This document shows, piece by piece, positions 1 to 6,827 of a stretch of 57,859 bases of DNA (position 1 is the stretch's first letter; every line of letters starts with the position of its first letter). This stretch comes from Roseburia sp. AM59-24XD (GTDB taxonomy: Bacteria; Bacillota; Clostridia; Lachnospirales; Lachnospiraceae). Location of the stretch: the NCBI RefSeq assembly GCF_003478445.1, contig NZ_QUET01000024.1:1-57859 (forward strand). The letters run 5' to 3'. The position numbers were made by a program, and so were the translations under genes. The notes beneath the pieces were generated by a model that saw only the letters and a list, made by a program, of their open reading frames with translations, made no database searches and was not told where the DNA came from.

Positions 1-175
1 GGAACTGATACTCCGAAGCTCTTTCTGGGTGCCTTCAGAAAACAGAATAATTAATTTTTTTTGATTTTTTTCGAATTTACTCTTGACAAAAGTCATTACA
101 TATCAGTTTTTATGAATCCCGTTCGCCAGAGAATTATTCAATATTTACTGGTGCATGAGAAGGGGGCGGTAATCT
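1..175. other. Left edge, no complete gene
   Basis: The first 54 bases read through in one frame to a TAA and could be the last 17 codons of a gene cut by the window edge, but this is too short to identify. It is followed by T-rich sequence and a TTGACA hexamer at 93-98 that could serve as a -35 box for the short HTH-like fragment starting at 112. Nothing else is recognisable. Confidence 0.3.
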
Positions 176-186
176 ATGAAACATAA
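112..186 (+). pseudogene. Truncated N-terminus resembling a winged-helix regulator
   Basis: A 24-codon reading frame beginning MNPVRQRIIQYLLVHEKG looks like the first helices of an ArsR/MarR-type winged-helix regulator (the 'NPVR.RI..YLL' pattern), but it stops before a recognition helix and overlaps the start of the lipoprotein gene. It reads as a gene fragment fused to foreign sequence, in line with the decayed mobile DNA that follows. The family assignment rests on pattern memory and is weak. Confidence 0.3.
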
Positions 187-855
187 CAACATTATAATCA
201 TGTCTGCATTAGCACTTGTGATTAGTTTAACCGGGTGCGGAAATACAAATAAGCTTTCCGAATATGACATGACCGGAATTAGCTTTATAGAATATACTGA
301 CATAGATACAGTATGCGAAGATAAAGAACTGATAACTGCTGGAAGCAATTTGCTATCTGACCAAGAGGACAATTTGCTCCTCTCCTATGTAGTAGATAGC
401 GCTATTGAACTTTCTGCCGATCTGGGAGATTATGACCATTTGGTGTTTACAAATCCCAAATGGATTGAAAACTTTGGCGATTCTGGCAAATTAAAACCCA
501 TAGAATATAGCAGCTTATCAAAAAGTATGCAAGAGTTTTTAGACAGTCAAATGCCGATATTGACAAACGACGGAAGTGTATTGCCAGAAGGAACAGGGTT
601 ATACGAATACGAGGTGGCGGTCTGCTTGCATTTCCTGTAAATGTAACTCTTGGATCAGCGAAGCCAATAGAAGCAAAAAATCCTCTGGTTATACTAATAG
701 ACAATCCGGCAGAAATACTGAAAGCTGATTCTTGTTTGTTGCCCTTGACCTCAAGTGGAAACGTGTTGTTTTTGGATAGCGATAATTTACAACAAGCTTT
801 TGAAAATAGTGAGCTTAAAGATTACGGAGATATTCAAAAGTTTAATGAAAAATAA
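176..855 (+). pseudogene. Frameshifted small lipoprotein, unknown function
   Basis: The N-terminus has a typical lipoprotein signal: a short charged start, a hydrophobic stretch and a lipobox LTGC with cysteine near residue 21. The exported product would be anchored to the outer face of the membrane. The frame is open to 640. The downstream frame one base back then continues from about 610 to a TAA ending at 855 with good coding character (GGLLAFPVNVTLGS...). Restoring one base near 606-612 gives about 226 residues. No family is recognised. It sits between a truncated HTH fragment and a DUF3847 remnant, so it is probably cargo of a decayed mobile element. The break may be a real mutation or a missing base in the sequence. 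Confidence 0.55.
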
Positions 856-883
856 CATTTTACAATTACATAACCAATCCGAG

Positions 884-915
884 AGGACAGTCGAGAAAAT
901 CGATTGTCCTTTTTC
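884..915 (+). terminator. Rho-independent terminator
   Basis: An 11-bp stem (AGGACAGTCGA / TCGATTGTCCT, one G-T pair) with a 5-nt loop is followed by a run of T. It lies after the lipoprotein frame and before the DUF3847 remnant. Confidence 0.7.
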
Positions 916-946
916 TATGCCTATGAGCAGAAAGGAGCGACCACCC

Positions 947-1190
947 ATGACAAAGCCAAGAGAGAAAACCCGCGAGGAGCTGCAAGCCGAGATTGAGGGG
1001 GGAAAGAAGAAAATCCGGCAGTTTGAAAATCGGGAAAAGATGTTGCGTCAGAAGCTATTCAAAGAGGAACGCAGAACGCGCAGCCACCGCCTTATCGTCT
1101 GGGGCGCAGTCTTTGAAAGTATTGTGCCCCGGACGATAAGGGCATGACTAACGAGGAATCTGCCACCTTTCTCCGGCTTGCATTAACGAG
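947..1190 (+). pseudogene. DUF3847 mobile-element protein remnant, frameshifted
   Basis: The start ATG follows an AAAGGAG ribosome binding site. The product begins MTKPREKTREELQAEI and is lysine/arginine-rich and probably coiled-coil. This is the hallmark of the small DUF3847 proteins carried beside relaxase genes in gut Firmicute integrative elements, where they are thought to be accessory mobilisation proteins. The frame ends early at 1147. One base back, the sequence continues as APDDKGMTNEESATFLRLAL, the expected C-terminal part, so a base is missing near 1115-1130. The homology then stops against the convergent GGDEF gene, with no relaxase present. I read it as the edge of a deleted mobile element. 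Confidence 0.6.
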
Positions 1191-1206
1191 GGCAATCTGC
1201 TTTTTT

Positions 1207-2985
1207 CTACTTCTCCACCAGCTCCAGGCGGTCTCCATAGTGCCTCTGCAGTGACTTTAAGTCCATAATCATCACATAAAATACTCTGCCATTGTGCACT
1301 GAATCCACTATCCTGCCATGGTTGAGCACTGAAATATATTTACCGTCTGCTTTTTGCATATGAAAGAAAATATAATCATTTGAGTGTCCTCCGTTAATCT
1401 GCGACCATATGCTTTTTTGACAGCTTTCCTGTTCATCCGGGCGTATCAGATTGCAGAAGCTCTTACCTGTATATGCAAGCAGCTCGTCCATATTTTTACA
1501 GCCTGTAAGCCGAAGCAACTCACTGTTTGCAAGCAGAATCTCATCATTTTCTTTATCTGCTCTGTAAACAATAAAAGCTCCCGGCAAATTATCAATAATA
1601 TCCTTCATTACAAAACCAAGCTTTGCGCGACTCTTTACTTGCTCACCCTCACGATATGCCATGCAGCCGTTCTTACCACGCATTTTCACCTCATAAAGTG
1701 CCTTGTCCGCACAATGCATAAGCTGTGAACGGTCATCAGCCAAAACAGGATACTCCGCAAAGCCCAGTGAAATGGTAAATGTATGCGCTTCACCTTTACA
1801 ATAAAAATTCCTGGTTTCTTCTGTAAACTTCTTAAGAAAAGGCTTAACCTCCACTACCGTGCAATCCGGCATGAAAATGCTAAACTCATCGCCTCCGTTT
1901 CTGCCGAGTATAACATCCTTTGAAAAATATTGCTTCATGCTCTCTGCAAGCTTCTGCAGTACACCATCACCCGCCGCATGTCCATACACATCATTAACAA
2001 GCTTGAAATCATCAATATCAATCATCGCCATAACACAGTGCTTTTGCGGGTTCTGCCTCATATATTGCTCAACCTGATCATCAAAGCCGAGCCTGTTGTA
2101 GATACCGGTCAGTGTGTCAGTCACAGCAAGTCTCTTGAAATTCTTCCTGTTTTCATTGATGAAAATCAATGCTGCTATAAGCCCAGTCAAAAGCAGGACT
2201 ATAATTACACCTCCAATAAACATGTATATCAGGTAGTTATTATTGTAAAACCCACTCTTGGGTAAAATCTCAAGCCTCCACTTGTCTCCATACACGTCAA
2301 AGTCATATATCACCGGATCGTTCAACTCTTTCTTTGAACCATAAACCCACTCATACATATCATCCCACGGCGAAGCACACTTCTGCAGACTGTACTTATA
2401 TCCAAAATTGGAAAGAGCCTTTACAGAATCAGAAAAAATTTCCGGAACCTTCAGTATAACAATTGTGAAGCCCCAAAAGCTCTTCTGACCATTTTCATCC
2501 TCCAAATAAACCGGATTGCGCACTGCTATACCATATCTGCCCTGCTTCAGCTCAAATGGTCCCTGCGTAATTACAGTGTCATTATCCCTCGCATAGCGCG
2601 AAATCTCTCCCCTGTCACTATCATTTATCAGATCTATCTTGCCGGATTCATTCCCCTCCTCTGGATATATTTCAGTCACAACTCCATTCGGTGCTATCTG
2701 TATACTCTGAATCGAATCGTCCATCATATTTGCTGCAATATCATAAAACTTATTTATATTTCCATCACCACTTATGACAACCTGCTTTAAGGTATCGGTA
2801 ACATCTATTCCCTCCATAAGCTCGCCATTTATACGCTCTGCATATGTCATCGCATTGAGCTTCGCTTTTGTCCTGTTCTGCTGCTCCTGACCCTTACCGA
2901 CTGCATATGTCGTACCGATTAACGCGCACATGCCCAATATAAATACCACTGCCGGAACAATGAATCTCTTTTTTAGCTTTTTCAT
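1207..2985 (-). CDS. Membrane-bound diguanylate cyclase (GGDEF) with extracytoplasmic sensor and C-terminal PAS-like domain
   Basis: Predicted to make cyclic di-GMP from two GTP at the membrane. Order of parts in 592 residues: transmembrane helix (about 10-30), extracytoplasmic CHASE-like sensor region (30-250), second helix (about 255-278), GGDEF domain (about 285-440) with an intact GRNGGDEF signature, then a PAS-like segment of about 130 residues. The inhibitory RxxD site that usually precedes GGDEF is not visible (FSKD there), so product inhibition through that site is unlikely. I start at the ATG of MKKLKKRF, 8 nt from an AGGAAG site, rather than an upstream GTG. No EAL domain and no second c-di-GMP gene is in view. 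The signal sensed is unknown. Confidence 0.9.
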   Translation of the reverse strand: MKKLKKRFIVPAVVFILGMCALIGTTYAVGKGQEQQNRTKAKLNAMTYAERINGELMEGIDVTDTLKQVVISGDGNINKFYDIAANMMDDSIQSIQIAPNGVVTEIYPEEGNESGKIDLINDSDRGEISRYARDNDTVITQGPFELKQGRYGIAVRNPVYLEDENGQKSFWGFTIVILKVPEIFSDSVKALSNFGYKYSLQKCASPWDDMYEWVYGSKKELNDPVIYDFDVYGDKWRLEILPKSGFYNNNYLIYMFIGGVIIVLLLTGLIAALIFINENRKNFKRLAVTDTLTGIYNRLGFDDQVEQYMRQNPQKHCVMAMIDIDDFKLVNDVYGHAAGDGVLQKLAESMKQYFSKDVILGRNGGDEFSIFMPDCTVVEVKPFLKKFTEETRNFYCKGEAHTFTISLGFAEYPVLADDRSQLMHCADKALYEVKMRGKNGCMAYREGEQVKSRAKLGFVMKDIIDNLPGAFIVYRADKENDEILLANSELLRLTGCKNMDELLAYTGKSFCNLIRPDEQESCQKSIWSQINGGHSNDYIFFHMQKADGKYISVLNHGRIVDSVHNGRVFYVMIMDLKSLQRHYGDRLELVEK

Positions 2986-3034
2986 TTGTATCACTTCCTA
3001 AAATCAATGCCTATCTGTTCCATATGATTTTAAT

Positions 3035-3063
3035 ATTATAGCTCAACGATAAGAAAATGTCTA
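3035..3063 (-). promoter_or_regulatory. Sigma-A-type promoter for the GGDEF gene
   Basis: On the minus strand TAGACA, a 17-nt spacer and TATAAT lie about 50 nt upstream of the GGDEF gene start. Confidence 0.6.
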
Positions 3064-3179
3064 TGAAGTTACATAAATTTCTAACACTTCAAACCCATAA
3101 GCAAAACTAAAAGAAGCCTCACTCATTATTGAATGAAGTCTCTACTTTTATGATATTCCTGTTAGGGTAAATATAAAGT

Positions 3180-3617
3180 TTGATAAACCTATTTATTCGG
3201 CTGGAATATGACAGTAATTCAGACTATGATAGTGGGATTGTATCAGCCGATGGAGATCATCTGCGTTCCAAAAAGAAAAATCAGAATGATACGCCAATCA
3301 AAATTATCAATTTGAACCCGATACAGATGCCCCATGTAGATATCAATGAACGGTGTGATCTGGTGGTATGTTCGATCTGCAGGGATGAATATGAGGGATT
3401 GATTCTTTTATAGCAGATGTGTTTCTGAATATGAAAGAGTGTTTTGGAAAACTTGAACCAACTTCGTGAGGCGGCAACAGAGAAAGTTTTGCAACGAATA
3501 TAAAACACACCAAATCGCCCCGGCTGCATAGTCATAGTAGGAGAAGACTTCTTATTATATGATGCAGTGGTCAAATATTTGTCCCGGCATCATTCTATCA
3601 CAGTAAAGGGAGGATGA
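3180..3617 (+). pseudogene. Decayed gene of unknown function
   Basis: Three successive reading-frame pieces with coding character follow each other in different frames: one to about 3400 (ending ...CDLVVCSICRDEYEG), one from 3401 (DSFIADVFLNMKECFGKLE) and one from about 3440 (NLNQLREAATEKVLQRI, a TAA, then GCIVIVGEDFLLYDAVVKYL) to the TGA at 3615-3617. Two frame changes and one internal stop separate them. No ATG with a good ribosome binding site starts the series. I do not recognise the family. The last stop overlaps the Shine-Dalgarno region of the amidase gene. Confidence 0.35.
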
Positions 3618-3619
3618 CT

Positions 3620-4402
3620 ATGGCAGTGGTAACATTGGATGCCGGTCACGGAGGCTATGACAATGGTGCTTCCTATCAGGGACGGAAAGAAAAGGATGAT
3701 AATCTGAACCTGGCACTGGCAGTCGGAAATATTTTGCAGAACGAGGGAGTGGACGTCAGATACACAAGGACAGAGGATGTCTATCAGACTCCGCAGAGGA
3801 AGGCGGAGATCGCCAACGAAAACGATTCGGATCTGTTTATTTCGATCCATCGTAATTCCAGTCCGTCCCCGAATCAGTATTCAGGGATACAAACGCTTGT
3901 GTATGCAGACAGCGGTCCACGCCGCCTGCTGGCGCAGAATATTAACAGCGAGCTGGAAAAGGCGGGATTTACTAATCTTGGAATATCAGTGCGAAAGGAT
4001 CTGCCGGTAATCCGTCAGTCCAATATGCCGGCGGGACTGGTTGAGGTTGGATTTATCAACACGGACAGGGACAATGCGCTTCTGGATGCTAAATTCCCTG
4101 AGGTGGCACAGGCGATTGCGGACGGCATCCTTGAAACGCTGCAGGAAGCCGGGAAGGATGTCCGGGCCACAGAGAAGGCAGAAAGCTACACGATCGAAAC
4201 CGGGATGTTTGCACATGAAGAGAATGCTAAGAATCTGGCAGCGCTTCTGCAGGAGGACGGATTTGAGAGCTTTGTTGGGAAGAGAGGAGATTACTATGTC
4301 GTTTGCCAGGGAATATATCCGTCACTGACCGAGGTTCGCCGTGCCGAACAGATTTTGTACGAAAATGGCTATGAGACACGGATTGCACCGGTTGTGCAGT
4401 GA
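3620..4402 (+). CDS. N-acetylmuramoyl-L-alanine amidase (Amidase_3) with C-terminal SPOR-like domain
   Basis: Zinc-dependent amidase that cleaves the bond between muramic acid and L-alanine in peptidoglycan. The catalytic domain covers about residues 1-175. Zinc ligands are in DAGHGG, the RKEKDDN segment and SIHRNS, and the catalytic glutamate is in LVEVGFI. A sporulation-related repeat domain (about 190-260, YTIETGMF...YYVVCQGIY) should bind glycan. There is no signal peptide, so export could be leaderless, as with some spore-related amidases, or the enzyme could act after lysis. The second ATG is preferred as the start because it lies 6 nt after GGGAGG; the first ATG (3614) abuts that site. 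It stands alone between a decayed gene and the rimP operon promoter. Confidence 0.88.
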   Translation: MAVVTLDAGHGGYDNGASYQGRKEKDDNLNLALAVGNILQNEGVDVRYTRTEDVYQTPQRKAEIANENDSDLFISIHRNSSPSPNQYSGIQTLVYADSGPRRLLAQNINSELEKAGFTNLGISVRKDLPVIRQSNMPAGLVEVGFINTDRDNALLDAKFPEVAQAIADGILETLQEAGKDVRATEKAESYTIETGMFAHEENAKNLAALLQEDGFESFVGKRGDYYVVCQGIYPSLTEVRRAEQILYENGYETRIAPVVQ

Positions 4403-4449
4403 AATTCGTAAAAAAATGTGGAAAAATCGTAAAAAATACGCAAAACCCC

Positions 4450-4478
4450 TTGATTTTCCGAGGTTGTAGTGCTATTAT
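4450..4478 (+). promoter_or_regulatory. Promoter of the rimP-infB operon
   Basis: TTGATT, a spacer of exactly 17 nt and TATTAT. Transcription would start near 4485, about 110 nt before rimP, leaving a leader that holds the hairpin at 4505-4535. Confidence 0.7.
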
Positions 4479-4504
4479 CGTCATTGTGATACTGTAAATT
4501 ATGA

Positions 4505-4535
4505 AGAGTGGACTGCGCGGTCCACTCTTTCGTTT
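4505..4535 (+). terminator. Terminator-like hairpin in the rimP leader (possible attenuator)
   Basis: A perfect 9-bp stem (AGAGTGGAC / GTCCACTCT), a 6-nt loop and a T-rich tail (TTTCGTTTT). It sits between the promoter and the first gene of the operon. It may reduce read-through into rimP-nusA-infB unless antiterminated. Confidence 0.6.
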
Positions 4536-4597
4536 TGGAACGAGGCAGTAATTTATAAGAGTTTCATGGTTGCTGCTTCGTCAGTGGAAAAGAGGTT

Positions 4598-5101
4598 ATG
4601 CATTTGACGAAACGTGAGGAGTATGAGGCACGGGCGGAGAAGATGCTGGAGCCATTGATGGAAGAGAACGGCTTTGAACTGGTTGACGTGGAATATGTCA
4701 AGGAAGCCGGTCAGTGGTATCTGCGTGCCTATGTGGACAAAGAGGGTGGTATTACCCTTGATGACTGCGAATTGGTGAATCGTGCATGGAGCGATATGAT
4801 GGATAAGGATGATTTCATATCAGAGGCTTATGTGCTGGAGGTCAGCTCGCCGGGTCTTGGAAGACAGCTCAAGAAGGACAAAGATTTCAAACGCAGTATA
4901 GGCGAAGAGGTGGATGTTCATTTTTATCAGGGCAGAAAGCTTCCGGTGGGGAGAAACGGCAAAGAAGTGTCGGTGAAAGAGCTTACAGGAGTTCTTCTTG
5001 CATACACACCGGATACGATCACTGTTGAGACTGAGTTTTCACCTGAATATGAGATTATGAGAAAAGAGATTTCGTCGGTGAAGCTAACCATTAATTTTTA
5101 G
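4598..5101 (+). CDS. rimP: Ribosome maturation factor RimP
   Basis: Cytoplasmic factor needed for maturation of the 30S ribosomal subunit. The 167-residue product has the RimP N-terminal alpha/beta domain (LVDVEYVKEAG..YLRAYVDKEGGI) with the LEVSSPGLGRQL signature near residue 90, then the Sm-like C-terminal barrel. It is first in the rimP-nusA-rnpM-ylxQ-infB-rbfA cluster, the standard Firmicutes order. The ATG at 4598 has only 2 nt after AGAGG. A TTG two codons later (4604) has better spacing and could be the true start. Confidence 0.95.
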   Translation: MHLTKREEYEARAEKMLEPLMEENGFELVDVEYVKEAGQWYLRAYVDKEGGITLDDCELVNRAWSDMMDKDDFISEAYVLEVSSPGLGRQLKKDKDFKRSIGEEVDVHFYQGRKLPVGRNGKEVSVKELTGVLLAYTPDTITVETEFSPEYEIMRKEISSVKLTINF

Positions 5102-5143
5102 TGAATACAAGTTCAGGAAGCTTATATTTAGGAGGAGATAAAA

Positions 5144-6208
5144 ATGGCTGCAAGAAAGAGTAAATCAACAAAGTCAGACCGCACAGAGCTTATTGAAGCA
5201 TTGGAGGCGATCGAAAAGGAGAAACAGATCAGTAAGGACATCATTCTCGAGGCGATTGAGAATTCGCTGGTGGCTGCCTGCAAGAATCAGTTTGAGAGCA
5301 AGGCGGACAATATCCGTGTTTCTATCAACCGTGATACCGGAGAGATCAAGGTATTTGCGGATTATGAGGTTGTAGAGGATGATCTGGTAGAGGATCCGAC
5401 TGCACAGATCGGACTGACTGAGGCAACCCTGAAATATGGCAAGGTTGAGCCGGGTGATACCGTATCTACCGAGGTGATTCCAAAGAACTTCGGCAGAATC
5501 GCTGCACAGAAGGCAAAGCAGGTTGTTGTTCAGAAGATTCGCGAGGAGGAGAGAAAGGTGCTGTATACACAGTATCTTGAGAAAGAGCGTGAGGTTATCA
5601 CCGGTATTGTTCAGCGTTACAGTGGTAATAATGTCTGTATTAACCTCGGTAAGGTTGATGCAATCCTGATGGAAAGCGAGCAGGTGCATGGCGAGCATTT
5701 CAAACCGACAGAGCACATTAAGCTTTATGTTGTTGAGGTAAAGGATACGACAAAGGGACCTCGTATTACTGTTTCCAGAACACATCCGGAGTTTGTAAAG
5801 CGTCTGTTTGAGGAAGAGGTAACAGAGCTTCAGGATGGCATAGTGGAGATCAAGAGCATTGCAAGAGAGGCAGGTTCCAGAACAAAGATCGCTGTTTATA
5901 CAGAAGATCCAAATGTTGATCCGGTCGGCGCATGCGTTGGTATCAATGGTGATCGTGTCAATGCGATTGTTGACGAGCTGCGCGGCGAGAAGATTGATAT
6001 CATTACATGGAGTGATGATCCGGCAGTGCTGATCGAGAATGCACTCAGCCCGGCAAAGGTTATTTCCGTTACTGCGGATGAGGAAGAGAAAACAGCCAGA
6101 GTAATCGTTCCTGAGAATCAGCTCTCTCTGGCAATCGGTAAGGAAGGTCAGAACGCACGTCTTGCTGCAAAACTGACAGGATACAAGATCGATATTAAGC
6201 AGGAATAA
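5144..6208 (+). CDS. nusA: Transcription termination/antitermination factor NusA
   Basis: RNA polymerase-binding factor that stimulates pausing, intrinsic termination and antitermination. The 354 residues show the N-terminal polymerase-binding domain (1-125), an S1 domain (about 130-200), and two KH domains (about 205-350) ending in the typical LSLAIGKEGQNARLAAKLTG block. Length matches Gram-positive NusA, which lacks the acidic C-terminal repeats of E. coli NusA. A strong AGGAGG precedes the ATG. It is second in the operon after rimP. NusA could act on the hairpin in its own operon leader, but that is inference. Confidence 0.97.
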   Translation: MAARKSKSTKSDRTELIEALEAIEKEKQISKDIILEAIENSLVAACKNQFESKADNIRVSINRDTGEIKVFADYEVVEDDLVEDPTAQIGLTEATLKYGKVEPGDTVSTEVIPKNFGRIAAQKAKQVVVQKIREEERKVLYTQYLEKEREVITGIVQRYSGNNVCINLGKVDAILMESEQVHGEHFKPTEHIKLYVVEVKDTTKGPRITVSRTHPEFVKRLFEEEVTELQDGIVEIKSIAREAGSRTKIAVYTEDPNVDPVGACVGINGDRVNAIVDELRGEKIDIITWSDDPAVLIENALSPAKVISVTADEEEKTARVIVPENQLSLAIGKEGQNARLAAKLTGYKIDIKQE

Positions 6209-6228
6209 TCAGAAAAGGATGTGAGCAT

Positions 6229-6519
6229 ATGGGAGAGAAAAGCAGTGTCCGTCCACGAAAGGTTCCGCTGCGTCAATGCACCGGATGTGGTGAGAGAAAA
6301 GAGAAAAAAGAACTGGTACGCATCATTAAGACGCCGGAGGATACGATTGTGATCGACCTGACAGGCAAGAAAAACGGACGTGGTGCATATATATGTAATT
6401 CTACGGAATGCCTTCGCAAGGCGCGCAGACGGAAATCACTGGAACGCTCCCTGAAAACGGTTATTCCCGATGAAATATATAAGGAACTGGAAAAGGAGAT
6501 GGATAACATTGCAGAATGA
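6229..6519 (+). CDS. rnpM: YlxR/RnpM, RNase P modulator
   Basis: Small basic RNA-binding protein of the YlxR family (DUF448), reported in Bacillus to bind RNase P RNA and modulate its activity. The 96 residues include the conserved CTGCGERKEKKELVRI region and the GRGAYIC motif near residue 50. Its 3' end overlaps the ylxQ start by 11 nt, which suggests translational coupling. The position between nusA and infB is characteristic. Confidence 0.93.
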   Translation: MGEKSSVRPRKVPLRQCTGCGERKEKKELVRIIKTPEDTIVIDLTGKKNGRGAYICNSTECLRKARRRKSLERSLKTVIPDEIYKELEKEMDNIAE

Positions 6520-6811
6520 CAGAGTTTTGAATCTGATCGGGCTGGCACAGAAAGCCGGAAAGGTTGTGAGCGGAGAGTTCATGACAGAGAAGGCGGTAAA
6601 GACCGGAGAGGCTGCACTGGTTATCCTGGCGGAGGATGCTTCGGAAAATACACAAAAGAAATTCCGAAACATGTGTGAGTTTTATCAGGTGCCACTTCGC
6701 ATCCATGCTGCAAAAGATTATCTTGGGCATGCAATGGGAAAAGAACTTAGAGCATCATTAGCAGTCGTAGATAATGGTTTTGCACAGGCAATTATGAAGA
6801 AAATGGATTAG
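6509..6811 (+). CDS. ylxQ: L7Ae-family RNA-binding protein YlxQ
   Basis: Small L7Ae/L30e/S12e/Gadd45-fold protein that probably binds kink-turn RNA. Members in this operon position are called YlxQ or RplGA. I start at a TTG within the end of rnpM, 10 nt after AAGGAG, which gives about 100 residues beginning LQNDRVLNLIGLAQKAGKV, as usual for the family. An upstream in-frame ATG would add 13 residues unlike the family. The motif GLAQKAGKVVSGE near the start and LAEDASENTQKK in the middle support the call. No specific role in ribosome function is shown by the sequence. Confidence 0.9.
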   Translation: MQNDRVLNLIGLAQKAGKVVSGEFMTEKAVKTGEAALVILAEDASENTQKKFRNMCEFYQVPLRIHAAKDYLGHAMGKELRASLAVVDNGFAQAIMKKMD

Positions 6812-6827
6812 GAGGTCGTAGTAATAT

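Noticed and set aside
755..946. N-terminal extension of the DUF3847 frame (METCCFW...)
   Set aside because: It overlaps the end of the lipoprotein in another frame and runs through a terminator. The real start is the ATG after AAAGGAG at 947.
5174..5785. Long antisense open frames opposite nusA, alaS, gltB, carB and pnp
   Set aside because: They mirror the codon bias of the strongly coded plus-strand genes and lack ribosome binding sites and family motifs.
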